NCBI GenBank assembly: GCA_963769585.1
Contig: CAVYMJ010000006.1
Coordinates: 1,116,001 to 1,180,000, forward strand
Direction of reading: 5' to 3'
Source of the DNA: SSC3 sp963769585
Lineage (GTDB): Bacteria; Actinomycetota; Actinomycetes; Propionibacteriales; Nocardioidaceae
Length of the DNA: 64,000 bases
Of the stretch, positions 22,323 to 31,075 are shown in pieces. A program made the position numbers and the translations under genes. Numbering within the stretch: position 1 is the first letter of the stretch; each line of letters opens with the position of its first letter. The notes below the pieces were generated by a model. That model searched no databases. It was not told the origin of the DNA and worked only from the letters and a program-made list of their open reading frames with translations.

Positions 22323-24647
22323 GTGTCCGACGAGCGAGTGGCGACCCCACCCGCGGTCGAGCCTGCCCCGGCTGCTGAGCCGCCTCGCCCCAGTGTCGGG
22401 GCCAACTCGGCCGGACGCATGCGCACCAGACTGGCCCGCATCGGCACCCGCGGCACCTCGAACAACCCCGTCCTGGAGCCGCTCTTCCGTGCGGTCCGGG
22501 CCAACCACCCCAAGGCCGATCTGGCCCTGATCGAGCGCGCCTACCTCACCGCACAGCTGCATCACGAGGGCCAGGTGCGCAAGAGCGGTGACCCGTACAT
22601 CACTCACCCGCTCGCGGTGACCACGATCCTGGCCGACATCGGGATGACCGAGCCGACGCTGGTCGCCTCCCTGCTGCACGACACGGTCGAGGACACGCCG
22701 TACACCCTCGAGCAGCTTCGCAGCGACTTCGGGGACGAGGTCGCCCAGCTCGTCGACGGCGTGACCAAGCTCGACAAGGTCAAGTACGGCGATAGCGCCC
22801 AGTCGGAGACCATCCGCAAGATGATCGTGGCGATGAGCCGGGACATCCGGGTGCTGGTCATCAAGCTCGCCGACCGGCTGCACAACATGCGCACGCTGCG
22901 GTACGTCAAGCCGGAGTCGCAGATCAAGAAGGCCGAGGAGACCCTCGAGATCTTCGCCCCGCTGGCCCATCGCCTCGGGATGAACACTCTCAAGTGGGAG
23001 CTCGAGGATCTCGCGTTCGTCACCCTGCACCCCAAGATGTACGACGAGATCGTGCGCCTGGTGGCCGACCGCGCACCGTCGCGGGACAGCTACCTGGCCG
23101 GGGTCATCGAGCAGGTCGAGGCCGATCTCAAAGCGGCGAAGATCAAGGCTCTCATCACCGGCCGACCCAAGCACTACTACTCGATCTACCAGAAGATGAT
23201 CGTGCGGGGCCGGGAGTTCTCTGACATCTACGACCTGGTGGGGATCAGGGTCCTGGTCGAGGACGAACGCGACGTCTACGCGGCTCTCGGGGTCATCCAT
23301 GCACGGTGGAACCCTGTGCCCGGCAGGTTCAAGGACTTCGTGGCGATGCCGAAGTTCAACATGTACCAGTCGTTGCACACCACGGTCATCGGGCTGGAGG
23401 GCAAGCCGGTCGAGCTGCAGATCCGCACCTTCGCGATGCACCGGCGCGCGGAGTACGGCATCGCGGCGCACTGGAAGTACAAGGAGGACGTCCGCGTCGG
23501 CGCCGATACCGACCGGACGCTTGCCGACAATGACATGTCCTGGGTCAGACAGCTGGTCGACTGGCAGCAGGAGACCGAGGATCCCGGCGAGTTCTTGGAG
23601 TCGCTGCGCTTCGAGATGAACGCCGCACAGGTCTACGTCTTCACGCCGAGGGGAGACGTGATCCCGTTGCCTACCGGCGCGACGCCGGTCGACTTCGCCT
23701 ATGCGGTGCACACCGAGGTGGGCCACCGCACCATCGGCGCTCGGGTCAACGGCCGGCTGGTGCCGCTCGAGTCGACCCTGGACAACGGGGACGTCGTCGA
23801 GGTCTTCACGTCCAAGGCACTCAACGCCGGACCGAGCCAGGACTGGCTGGCCTTCGTGAAGTCCCCGCGGGCCAGGAACAAGATCCGGCAGTGGTTCACC
23901 AAGGAGCGCCGCGAGGAGGCCATCGAGCGCGGCAAGGACCTGATCGCCAGGCTGATGCGCAAGGAGGGGCTGCCGCTCAAGCGGGTGCTCACCCACGACA
24001 ACCTGGCCACCGTCGCCACCGAGTTGCGGCTGCCTGACGTCTCGGCCCTCTACGCGGCCGTCGGAGAGGGGAACCTGGGGGCGCAGACCGTCGTACGCCG
24101 GGTCATCGACCTTTATGGCGGCGAGGAGGGCGCCTCGGAGGACCTCGCCGAGGGCGTGCAGATCACTGGTCGCCGTAGCTCCGGCCGGCCCAGCGGCGGG
24201 GACGCCGGCGTCATCGTCAAGGGACTGACCGACGTCTGGGTGAAGCTCGCCAAGTGCTGTACGCCGGTGCCGGGGGACGACATCGTCGGCTTCGTGACCC
24301 GCGGGCAGGGCATCTCGGTGCATCGCTCCGACTGCGCCAACGCGCTGAGCCTGAAGTCCCAGCCAGAGCGCTTCACCGAGGTTGAGTGGGCACCTACAGC
24401 CCAGTCGATGTTCCTGGTCAACATCCAGGTTGAGGCGCTCGACCGCGCCCGACTGCTCTCCGACATCACCAAGGTGCTCTCGGACCTGCACGTCAACATC
24501 CTCGCCGCGTCCCTGCAGACCGGCCGGGACCGGGTGGCCAAGAGCCGTTTCACCTTCGAGATGGCCGATCCAGCCCATCTGGGACACGTTCTGAGAGCGG
24601 TCCGACACGTCGAAGGTGTGTTCGACGCCTACCGGGTGACCCAATAG
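22323..24647 (+). CDS. relA: Bifunctional (p)ppGpp synthetase/hydrolase RelA/SpoT (Rel)
   Basis: 774 residues, the full long-RSH layout. An unstructured N-terminus (1-45) precedes an HD hydrolase domain (about 65-220, with HHEGQVRKSGDPYITHP, SLLHDTVEDT and LADRLHNMRTL). The synthetase domain follows (about 270-390, GRPKHYYSIYQKM, YDLVGIRVLV, FKDFVAMPKFNMYQSLHT), then TGS (VYVFTPRGDVIPLPTGAT), a zinc-finger/helical region with the CC and C of KLAKCCTPVPGDD, and a C-terminal ACT domain. The RFKD form of the synthetase motif fits bifunctional Rel enzymes. It controls the stringent response on ribosomes. Own promoter; 42 bases after apt. Confidence 0.96.
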   Translation: MSDERVATPPAVEPAPAAEPPRPSVGANSAGRMRTRLARIGTRGTSNNPVLEPLFRAVRANHPKADLALIERAYLTAQLHHEGQVRKSGDPYITHPLAVTTILADIGMTEPTLVASLLHDTVEDTPYTLEQLRSDFGDEVAQLVDGVTKLDKVKYGDSAQSETIRKMIVAMSRDIRVLVIKLADRLHNMRTLRYVKPESQIKKAEETLEIFAPLAHRLGMNTLKWELEDLAFVTLHPKMYDEIVRLVADRAPSRDSYLAGVIEQVEADLKAAKIKALITGRPKHYYSIYQKMIVRGREFSDIYDLVGIRVLVEDERDVYAALGVIHARWNPVPGRFKDFVAMPKFNMYQSLHTTVIGLEGKPVELQIRTFAMHRRAEYGIAAHWKYKEDVRVGADTDRTLADNDMSWVRQLVDWQQETEDPGEFLESLRFEMNAAQVYVFTPRGDVIPLPTGATPVDFAYAVHTEVGHRTIGARVNGRLVPLESTLDNGDVVEVFTSKALNAGPSQDWLAFVKSPRARNKIRQWFTKERREEAIERGKDLIARLMRKEGLPLKRVLTHDNLATVATELRLPDVSALYAAVGEGNLGAQTVVRRVIDLYGGEEGASEDLAEGVQITGRRSSGRPSGGDAGVIVKGLTDVWVKLAKCCTPVPGDDIVGFVTRGQGISVHRSDCANALSLKSQPERFTEVEWAPTAQSMFLVNIQVEALDRARLLSDITKVLSDLHVNILAASLQTGRDRVAKSRFTFEMADPAHLGHVLRAVRHVEGVFDAYRVTQ

Positions 24648-24661
24648 CCGGCAATTCAGGC

Positions 24662-24667
24662 TAGTGT
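24662..24667 (+). promoter_or_regulatory. -10 element of the cold-shock gene
   Basis: TAGTGT, 15 bases after the relA stop. A start near 24674 would give a leader of about 150 bases, long as is usual for cold-shock protein messages. Confidence 0.4.
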
Positions 24668-24775
24668 TGTCCTTGCCGGTCGCAGTTTTGAGTGAACGTG
24701 TCCTACGCACGCCCGCACGGAACGTCGTGGCGGGCGCAATTGTTCTTCAAGGAGCAGTCGCGTCTAACCGGCAAA

Positions 24776-24798
24776 CGGGATCGCACAAGGCGATCCCG
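24776..24798 (+). promoter_or_regulatory. Perfect 9-bp stem-loop in the cold-shock leader
   Basis: CGGGATCGC (24776-24784), loop ACAAG, then GCGATCCCG (24790-24798), 24 bases before the ATG and close to the GGAAGAG ribosome site. It could tune translation with temperature; this is inference from position. Confidence 0.55.
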
Positions 24799-24822
24799 AC
24801 GCATCCTGATTGGAAGAGCAAT

Positions 24823-25023
24823 ATGGCAACGGGAACCGTCAAGTGGTTCAACGCTGAGAAGGGCTTCGGCTTCATCTCCCCGACCGAGGGTCCGGACGTT
24901 TTCGTCCACTTCTCGGAGATCCAGGGCACCGGCTACAAGTCCCTCGAGGAGAACCAGCAGGTGGAGTTCGAGATCGTGCAGGGCCAGAAGGGCCCGCAGG
25001 CCTCGCAGGTCCGCGTGATCTGA
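24823..25023 (+). CDS. Cold-shock protein (CspA family)
   Basis: 66 residues, a single cold-shock domain (five-stranded OB fold) that binds single-stranded RNA and DNA. RNP1 KGFGFISP (13-20) and RNP2 VFVHFSEI (26-33) are intact; the start MATGTVKWFNAEKGFG is canonical. ATG at 24823 has GGAAGAG upstream. Monocistronic: a leader with a hairpin precedes it and a strong convergent terminator follows. Whether it is cold-induced or constitutive cannot be told from sequence. Confidence 0.96.
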   Translation: MATGTVKWFNAEKGFGFISPTEGPDVFVHFSEIQGTGYKSLEENQQVEFEIVQGQKGPQASQVRVI

Positions 25024-25038
25024 ACCAGGATCAACAGG

Positions 25039-25070
25039 ACGGGCCCCGGAGAGAGATCTCCGGGGCCCGT
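25039..25070. terminator. Bidirectional terminator between csp and the DUF349 gene
   Basis: A 14-bp perfect stem (ACGGGCCCCGGAGA with TCTCCGGGGCCCGT) closes a GAGA tetraloop. The rightward side is followed by TCTTCGTTCT. The DUF349 gene converges from the right, so it can serve both transcripts. Confidence 0.9.
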
Positions 25071-25085
25071 TCTTCGTTCTCGGGG

Positions 25086-26696
25086 TCAGCCGCTGAACTC
25101 CGCGAGGGCCTTGCGAGCCTCGGTCAGCCACGACTCACGTGCCTCGAGGGCGGCAGCATGCTCCTCGGCCTTCTTCGCGTTCCCGGCCGCGGTGGCCTTG
25201 TCGTGCTTGGCCCGCAGATCCGCGATCGAAGCCTCGAGCTGGGCCACGGTGTCGGTGGCGCGGGCCAGGGCCTCGGGGTTGGACCTGCGCCAGGCGTCGT
25301 CCTCGACGCCCCGGATCGCTTGCTCGACCTTGCGGATCCGTCCCTCTAGCTCCTTCATCCGCTCTCGAGGCACCTTGCCTGCCGCGTCCCAACGCTCGGC
25401 GATGTCACGGAAGGCGGTCTTGGCCGCAGCCAGGTCGCTCACCGGGAGCAGAGCCTCCGCCTCGACCAGCAACGACTCCTTCTTCGCCGCGTTCTGCTCG
25501 AACTCCGCATCGAGGGCGGACGAGGCCGCGTCGCGAGCCCCGAAGAAGGTGTCCTGCGCGCCACGGAAACGCTTCCAGAGCTGGTCGTCGACGCCCTTGG
25601 GAGCCGGACCGGCCGCCTTCCACTGCTGCATGAGCTGGCGGTAGGTCGACGACGTCGGGCCCCAGTCGGTGGAGTCGGCAAGGGCCTCAGCCTCCTTGAC
25701 CAGTCGCTCCTTGACCACCTTCGCGCTGTCCCGCTTCTCGTTCAGCTCGGCGAAGTGCGCCTTGCGCCGGCGAGTGTAGGTCGTGCGTGCCGTCGAGAAC
25801 CGGCGCCACAGGGCGTCGTCGAGTGCCTTGTCCAGCCGGGGGAGAGCCTTCCACTCGTCCAGCAGGTCGCGGAGGCGGTTCGCGCCGTTGCGCCAGTCGT
25901 TGCTGGCGGACAGCTTCTCGGCCTCCGCAGCGATGCGCTCCTTGTGGACCTTTGCTTCCTCGATCTTCTTGGCCCGCTCGGCCTTGCGCAGCTCGCGCTG
26001 CTGGGCGATCGTGCCGCTCAGCGACACCAGCCGGCTGCTCAGGGAGGCCAGGTCGCCGACCGCCTTGGCGTCGACCAGTGAGCCCTGCACCTGCTTGACC
26101 GACGCAGCGGCGTCCTCGGGGCTGAGGGCGCCCCCCTGGACCCGACGTTCCAGGAGCTCGACCTCGAAGGCGAGCTCGTCGAACTTACGTGTGAAGAAGG
26201 CCAGCGCCTCTTCGCGCGAGACGTCCGGGACCTGTCCCACCAGCCGCTCGCCGTCCGAGGTCCGCACGTACACCGACCCGTCGTCCGTGACGCGTCCGAA
26301 GTCGCTCGCGCCGGCTGTGACCGGGGCGGCAGAGGTGGCTGCCGGGGCGGCTGCGGGGGTTGCGGGGGCGGTTGCGCGGGGTGGGCCAGGCATGGGCCTG
26401 GGGCGAGAGGCGGCAGCCGGAGTCGGGACGGGCGCGGGTGACGGTGCGGGCTCCGGCTCGACCGACGGGGTGGGAGCCTCGGCCGGGCCGGGCTCGGCAA
26501 CCTCCGCGGGGGTGGGTTCCAGGTCCTGCACGGGCTCGGGCTCCGGGGCCCCCGCGGGGATGGGTTCCTGGGCCTCTTCAGCGGCGGGCTCGGGTGCCGG
26601 TGGAACGTGGATGGGTTCGGGGGACGCCTCAGCCGACGGCTCGGGCTCGACCGCTGGGGTCGGCTCAGTCGGCTGGTCGCCTTCAGCGGTGTTCAC
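25086..26696 (-). CDS. DUF349 domain-containing protein
   Basis: 536 residues. The first 130 are proline/alanine/glutamate-rich (EPTPAVEPEP, APATPAAAPAATS), probably disordered. The rest is charged alpha-helix with DUF349 repeats: WRNGANRLRDLLDEWKAL..LDDALWRRFSTARTTY, WGPTSSTYRQLMQQWKAAG..VDDQLWKRFRGAQDTFF and a third copy ending ERWDAAGKVPRERM. Such W..L..WK...LW.RF units define the family; function is unknown. GTG at 26696 overlaps the stop of the small membrane protein (GTGA), so the two form an operon reading toward the csp terminator. Confidence 0.88.
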   Translation of the reverse strand: MNTAEGDQPTEPTPAVEPEPSAEASPEPIHVPPAPEPAAEEAQEPIPAGAPEPEPVQDLEPTPAEVAEPGPAEAPTPSVEPEPAPSPAPVPTPAAASRPRPMPGPPRATAPATPAAAPAATSAAPVTAGASDFGRVTDDGSVYVRTSDGERLVGQVPDVSREEALAFFTRKFDELAFEVELLERRVQGGALSPEDAAASVKQVQGSLVDAKAVGDLASLSSRLVSLSGTIAQQRELRKAERAKKIEEAKVHKERIAAEAEKLSASNDWRNGANRLRDLLDEWKALPRLDKALDDALWRRFSTARTTYTRRRKAHFAELNEKRDSAKVVKERLVKEAEALADSTDWGPTSSTYRQLMQQWKAAGPAPKGVDDQLWKRFRGAQDTFFGARDAASSALDAEFEQNAAKKESLLVEAEALLPVSDLAAAKTAFRDIAERWDAAGKVPRERMKELEGRIRKVEQAIRGVEDDAWRRSNPEALARATDTVAQLEASIADLRAKHDKATAAGNAKKAEEHAAALEARESWLTEARKALAEFSG

Positions 26697-26944
26697 CGGG
26701 TTGCTCCAGAGTAGGACGGGATCGCAGATGCCACAGGGTAGTCAACTGCCGCCGACTGCGGCGCGTCCCGTCTGCGATGAGTGGCGATCCACGCCACAAG
26801 TGCCACGAGGAGAGCGACGACGAGCACGGCCGTCACGACTTTCCTGGTGAGCTCGCGCCGGTGCCGGCGGACTGCCCGTCGCCGGGCTTGACGCTCGGCG
26901 GCCGCGTGGGCGATCAGCCGGCGTCGTCTCTTCTTGGTGACCAC
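26693..26944 (-). CDS. Small basic single-pass membrane protein
   Basis: 83 residues, not assigned to a family. A strongly basic N-terminus (VVTKKRRRRL, RQARRRAVRRHRRELTRK) precedes one membrane helix (VVTAVLVVALLVALVAWIA, about 39-57) and a short C-terminal tail. Start GTG at 26944 is supported by a -10 (TAGACT) seven bases upstream, giving a leaderless message, and by the GTGA overlap linking it to the DUF349 gene. Charge distribution predicts the N-terminus in the cytosol. A role with the DUF349 protein is guessed from coupling only. Confidence 0.65.
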   Translation of the reverse strand: MVTKKRRRRLIAHAAAERQARRRAVRRHRRELTRKVVTAVLVVALLVALVAWIATHRRRDAPQSAAVDYPVASAIPSYSGATR

Positions 26945-26951
26945 GGACGCG

Positions 26952-26957
26952 AGTCTA
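26952..26957 (-). promoter_or_regulatory. -10 for leaderless minus-strand operon
   Basis: TAGACT on the minus strand ends seven bases before the GTG of the small membrane protein. A divergent TAGGCT (26996-27001) on the plus strand faces the metallo-beta-lactamase-fold gene. Confidence 0.55.
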
Positions 26958-27038
26958 GGACGCTGACTGGTTTCCGGCAGGCGCAGGCTGCTCGGTAGGC
27001 TTGCCCGCGGCCCGTGATGGCCGACATCCGGCCCGACG

Positions 27039-27080
27039 GACGAAGCCCGACCGACGAAGCCCAACCGACGAAGCCCAACC
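27039..27080 (+). repeat. Three 14-bp tandem repeats in the leader of the MBL-fold gene
   Basis: GACGAAGCCCAACC is repeated three times head to tail; the first copy has one G for A. A partial fourth unit (GACGAG) runs into the ribosome-site region. The unit is not a multiple of three, which argues against it being coding. Confidence 0.8.
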
Positions 27081-27100
27081 GACGAGATGGAGTGCGTGCC

Positions 27101-27802
27101 GTGCTGATTGCAGGCTTCCCCGCAGGTCCGTGGGGAACCAACTGCTACGTCGCGGCCACCCAGCCGGGGGCGGAGTGCGTGGTCATCGACCCCGGCAAGG
27201 ACGCCGCTGAGGGCGTGGCCGACGTCATCCGGGAGCACCGGCTCAAGCCGGTCGCGGTCCTGGTGACGCACGGGCACGTCGACCACATGTGGTGCGTGGC
27301 GCCGGTGGCGGGGGCGTACGACGCGACGGCGTACATCCATCCCGACGACCGGCACCTGCTGGCCAACCCGATGGCGGGGATGTCGTTGGAGACCACCCAG
27401 ATGATGCTCGGTGGCAAGTACGAGTTCGCCGAGCCCGACAAGGTCGAGGAGATCGTCGACGGGATGGTCCTCGAGCTGGCCGGCCTCACCTTCACCGTCG
27501 ACCACGCCCCCGGACACACCCCGGGCTCGATCACCTTCAGGTCGCCGTACGACGTCCAGCCGGAGATCTCCGAGGTCATGTTCTCCGGCGACCTGCTGTT
27601 CGCGGGCTCGATCGGTCGGACCGACCTTCCCGGCGGCGACCACGCCCAGATGCTCCACTCCCTGCGCACCAAGGTGCTGCCGCTCGCCGACGACGTCGTC
27701 GTTCTCCCGGGCCACGGTGAGCAGACCAGCATCGGCCGCGAGCGACAGGTCAACCCGTTCCTCCAGGGGCTCGACGTCGCGCCGCCGACCAGGGGGCTGT
27801 GA
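27101..27802 (+). CDS. Metallo-beta-lactamase-fold hydrolase (glyoxalase II-like)
   Basis: 233 residues. The binuclear metal motif THGHVDH (HxHxDH) lies near 56-62. A later metal histidine is in HAPGHTPGSI, an aspartate in MFSGDLLF and a final histidine in VLPGHGEQTSIG. The fold start VLIAGFPAGPWGTNCYV is typical of glyoxalase II-like proteins beside hisS in actinobacteria. Substrate not determinable. GTG at 27101 is preferred because GGAG lies 8 nt upstream; GTG 27092 is an alternative, and an upstream in-frame GTG (27014) would include the tandem repeats as protein. Followed by hisS. Confidence 0.88.
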   Translation: MLIAGFPAGPWGTNCYVAATQPGAECVVIDPGKDAAEGVADVIREHRLKPVAVLVTHGHVDHMWCVAPVAGAYDATAYIHPDDRHLLANPMAGMSLETTQMMLGGKYEFAEPDKVEEIVDGMVLELAGLTFTVDHAPGHTPGSITFRSPYDVQPEISEVMFSGDLLFAGSIGRTDLPGGDHAQMLHSLRTKVLPLADDVVVLPGHGEQTSIGRERQVNPFLQGLDVAPPTRGL

Positions 27803-27804
27803 GC

Positions 27805-29136
27805 ATGGCCAGGCCGACAGCGCTGAGCGGGTTCCCGGAGTTCCTCCCCGCTGAGCGCCTCATCGAGCAGCAGGTCCTCGCCACGCTGGCGCGCACCTTC
27901 GAGCTGCACGGGTTCGGCAGCATCGAGACGCGTGCCGTCGAGCCGATGGACCAGCTGCTGCGCAAGGGGGAGACCTCGAAGGAGGTCTACGTCTTGCGCC
28001 GGCTGCAGGCGGACTCGGGCGACTCGGGGATGGGCCTTCACTTCGACCTGACGGTTCCGCTGGCCCGCTACGTCCTGGAGAACGCTGGCAAGCTGGAGTT
28101 CCCCTTCCGCCGCTACCAGATCCAGAAGGTGTGGCGGGGCGAGCGCCCGCAGGAGGGTCGCTTCCGCGAGTTCACCCAGGCCGACATCGACGTGGTCGGC
28201 CAGGACGAGCTGGCCTTCCATCACGACGTCGAGGTGGCGCGCGTGATGGTCGAGGCGCTCGGCCGGCTCGACTTCCTTCCCGGGTTCCGGCTGCAGGTCA
28301 ACAACCGCAAGCTGATCCAGGGCTTCTACCAGGGGCTCGGGGTCCCCGACCCGGACAAAGTGATGCAGGTCGTCGACAAGCTCGACAAGCTGTCTGCCGA
28401 CGAGGTCGCGGCCCTGCTGGTCACCGACGCGGGGCTGTCGCAGGCCCAAGCAAGGCAGTGCCTGGCGCTGGCGGCGATTAGCAGCAGCGATGCCGGCTTC
28501 GTCAACGAGGTCCGTGCGCTCGGCGTGACCGACGACCTCCTCGACGAAGGCCTGGCCGAGCTGGTCGCGGTCCTCGAGGGCTGCGCCCCGCTGACCAGCG
28601 AGCGAGTGAAGGTCGTGGCCGACCTCAAGATCGCCCGCGGGCTCGACTACTACACCGGCACCGTCTTCGAGACCCGGCTCGAGGGGTATGAGTCGTTGGG
28701 CTCCATCTGCTCCGGAGGCCGGTACGACGCGCTCGCCACCGACGGCCGGACCACCTACCCGGGCGTCGGCATCTCGCTTGGCGTCAGCCGCCTGCTCGTA
28801 CCGTTGATCGCCAAGGGCGTCGTGAAGGCCGACCGGAGCGTGCCCTCTGCCGTTCTGGTGGCCCTACCCGACGAGGAGTCCCGGGCCGCCTGCGACGCGG
28901 TCGCCCAGCAGCTCCGCGCGACGGGCGTACCGACCGAGGTAGCCCTCACCCCCGCCAAGTTCGGCAAGCAGATCCGGTACGCCGAGCGTCGCGGCATCCC
29001 GTTCGTCTGGTTCGTCACCGACGGCCGGCACGAGGTCAAGGACATCAGGTCGGGCGAACAGGCCCCGGCCGACCCAGCAACCTGGTCACCACCGGTCGAG
29101 GACCTGTGGCCCAGCATCGAGAGTGAGTCGCAGTGA
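27805..29136 (+). CDS. hisS: Histidyl-tRNA synthetase
   Basis: 443 residues from ATG 27805; class II synthetase that charges tRNA-His. Motif 1 region LSGFPEFLPAERLIEQQVL, motif 2 YQIQKVWRGERPQEGRFREFTQADIDVVG, histidine loop ARGLDYYTGTVFE, motif 3 GVGISLGVSRLL, then the anticodon-binding domain (about 345-430). AGGGGG sits 9 nt before ATG 27805. A GTG at 27799, overlapping the previous stop, is the alternative start. It ends in a GTGA overlap with aspS, so histidine and aspartate charging enzymes are coupled. Confidence 0.96.
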   Translation: MARPTALSGFPEFLPAERLIEQQVLATLARTFELHGFGSIETRAVEPMDQLLRKGETSKEVYVLRRLQADSGDSGMGLHFDLTVPLARYVLENAGKLEFPFRRYQIQKVWRGERPQEGRFREFTQADIDVVGQDELAFHHDVEVARVMVEALGRLDFLPGFRLQVNNRKLIQGFYQGLGVPDPDKVMQVVDKLDKLSADEVAALLVTDAGLSQAQARQCLALAAISSSDAGFVNEVRALGVTDDLLDEGLAELVAVLEGCAPLTSERVKVVADLKIARGLDYYTGTVFETRLEGYESLGSICSGGRYDALATDGRTTYPGVGISLGVSRLLVPLIAKGVVKADRSVPSAVLVALPDEESRAACDAVAQQLRATGVPTEVALTPAKFGKQIRYAERRGIPFVWFVTDGRHEVKDIRSGEQAPADPATWSPPVEDLWPSIESESQ

Positions 29137-30902
29137 TCCGTACCCATGACGCCGGCAGCCTCCGCGCCGAGCATGTCGGCCAGACCGTGACGCTCGCCGG
29201 GTGGGTGGCCAACCGCCGTGACCACGGTGGCGTGGCGTTCATCGACCTGCGTGAGGCAAGCGGCGTCGTCCAGGTGGTGATCCGCGACGAGGCGGTGGCG
29301 CACCACCTTCGCGCCGAGTACTGCTTGAAGGTCGTCGGAGAGGTGACCCACCGCAAGGAGGGGAACCAGAACCCCAACCTGGTCACCGGCGACATCGAGA
29401 TCGTCGCTGCCGAGGTAGAGGTGCTCAGCGCCGCGGCGGCGCTGCCGTTCCCGATCAGCGACCACGTCGAGGTCGGCGAGGAGGTGCGGCTCGCACACCG
29501 CTACCTGGACCTGCGGCGTACGGCGCCGGCCAACGCGATCCGGCTGCGCTCGGAGGTCTCACGCACCGCCAGGACCGTGCTGCACGACCACGGCTTCGTG
29601 GAGATCGAGACCCCGACGCTGACCCGGAGCACCCCCGAGGGCGCCCGTGACTTCCTGGTGCCGGCCCGCCTGCGACCCGGAAGCTGGTACGCCCTGCCGC
29701 AGAGTCCCCAGCTGTTCAAGCAGCTGCTGATGGTCGGCGGGATGGAACGCTACTACCAGATTGCGCGCTGCTACCGCGACGAGGACTTCCGCGCCGACCG
29801 GCAACCGGAGTTCACCCAGCTGGACGTCGAGATGAGCTTTGTCGAGCAGGACGACGTCATCGCCGTCGCTGAGGAGATCCTGAAGGCCGTCTGGTCCCTG
29901 GTCGGTCACCAGATCGCAGGGCCGATCGAGCGGATCACCTACGCCGAGTCCATGGCACGCTACGGCACAGACAAGCCCGACCTGCGCCTCGACCTGGAGC
30001 TCACCGAGTGCACCCAGTTCTTCTCCGGGACCGACTTCCGGGTCTTCCAAGCGCCGTACGTCGGTGCCGTGGTCATGCCCGGCGGAGCGAGCCAGCCGCG
30101 CAAGCAGCTGGACGCCTGGCAGGACTGGGCCAAGCAGCGCGGCGCGAAGGGGCTTGCTTATGTCCTGGTCGGAGAGGGCGGCGAGCTCGGTGGGCCAGTC
30201 GCGAAGAACCTGACCGAGACCGAGCGAGCAGGGATTGCCGACCACGTAGGCGCCCAACCGGGTGACTGCATCTTCTTCGGCGCGGGTCCGGCCCGTTCGA
30301 GCCGGGCCCTGCTCGGCGCGGCGCGCCTTGAGATCGGTCGGCGCACCGGTCTGATCGACGATTCTCAGTGGAGCTTCGTGTGGGTGGTCGACGCGCCACT
30401 CCTCGAGCCGGCCTCGGAGGCCACGGCAGCAGGCGACGTGGCGGTGGGCAGCGGCGCTTGGACGGCGGTGCACCATGCGTTCACCTCCCCCCAAGACCTC
30501 GACTCGTTCGACAGCGACCCCGGAAACGCCCTGGCCTACGCCTACGACATCGTCTGCAACGGCAACGAGATCGGTGGGGGCTCGATCCGTATCCACCGCG
30601 AGGACGTGCAGAAGCGGGTCTTCGCCGTGATGGGCATCTCGGAGGACGAGGCCCAGGAGAAGTTCGGCTTCCTCCTGGACGCCTTCAAGTACGGCGCACC
30701 GCCGCACGGCGGGATCGCCTTCGGCTGGGACCGGATCGTCGCTCTGCTGGCCGGCACGGACTCGATCCGCGAGGTCATCGCCTTCCCCAAGACCGGGGGC
30801 GGATACGACCCGTTGACCGCCGCTCCGGCCCCGATCACGGCCGAGCAGCGCAAGGAGGCGGGGGTCGACTTCGTCCCAGCGGGCGAGGGTCACGACGCCT
30901 GA
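29133..30902 (+). CDS. aspS: Aspartyl-tRNA synthetase, probably non-discriminating (Asp/Asn)
   Basis: 589 residues, bacterial type. An OB-fold anticodon domain (1-105) precedes the class II core with motif 2 (YYQIARCYRDEDFRADRQPEFTQ), the bacterial GAD insertion (about 290-410) and motif 3 (GIAFGWDRIVALL). Residues that distinguish specificity in studied bacterial enzymes point to the relaxed form: histidine in NRRDHGG (versus leucine in E. coli) and glycine in HRKEGNQNPN (versus lysine). Such enzymes also make Asp-tRNA-Asn for GatCAB; that is inference here. GTG at 29133 overlaps the hisS stop. Confidence 0.95.
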   Translation: MIRTHDAGSLRAEHVGQTVTLAGWVANRRDHGGVAFIDLREASGVVQVVIRDEAVAHHLRAEYCLKVVGEVTHRKEGNQNPNLVTGDIEIVAAEVEVLSAAAALPFPISDHVEVGEEVRLAHRYLDLRRTAPANAIRLRSEVSRTARTVLHDHGFVEIETPTLTRSTPEGARDFLVPARLRPGSWYALPQSPQLFKQLLMVGGMERYYQIARCYRDEDFRADRQPEFTQLDVEMSFVEQDDVIAVAEEILKAVWSLVGHQIAGPIERITYAESMARYGTDKPDLRLDLELTECTQFFSGTDFRVFQAPYVGAVVMPGGASQPRKQLDAWQDWAKQRGAKGLAYVLVGEGGELGGPVAKNLTETERAGIADHVGAQPGDCIFFGAGPARSSRALLGAARLEIGRRTGLIDDSQWSFVWVVDAPLLEPASEATAAGDVAVGSGAWTAVHHAFTSPQDLDSFDSDPGNALAYAYDIVCNGNEIGGGSIRIHREDVQKRVFAVMGISEDEAQEKFGFLLDAFKYGAPPHGGIAFGWDRIVALLAGTDSIREVIAFPKTGGGYDPLTAAPAPITAEQRKEAGVDFVPAGEGHDA

Positions 30903-30991
30903 GGGCACGGGCAGAGCACTTTGGGTCGCACCTTGGTAACAATCAGGCCCATTTTGGCTTTCAGGGGGTCCTATTGCGGGTCCGGGGTGTC

Positions 30992-30997
30992 TAGGGT
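30992..30997 (+). promoter_or_regulatory. -10 element of the peptide transporter operon
   Basis: TAGGGT, 79 bases before the GTG of the substrate-binding lipoprotein, in the 173-base gap after aspS. No convincing -35 at normal spacing. Confidence 0.4.
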
Positions 30998-31075
30998 CGG
31001 CCGTGTCCGGTGAGGCCGTCGGCCTGTGCATCGATCTGGTTGCGCCCCTACAGGGAGCGCACCTAGGAGGAACCC

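Noticed and set aside
21558..24710. 1050-codon minus-strand open frame across secF, apt and relA
   Set aside because: It is antisense to three well-recognised genes and its composition (H, D, R, V, G rich) is that of a reverse-strand shadow, not of a real large protein.
30903..31075. Riboswitch before the peptide-binding lipoprotein
   Set aside because: Only a -10 and a ribosome site can be supported; no conserved riboswitch core seen.
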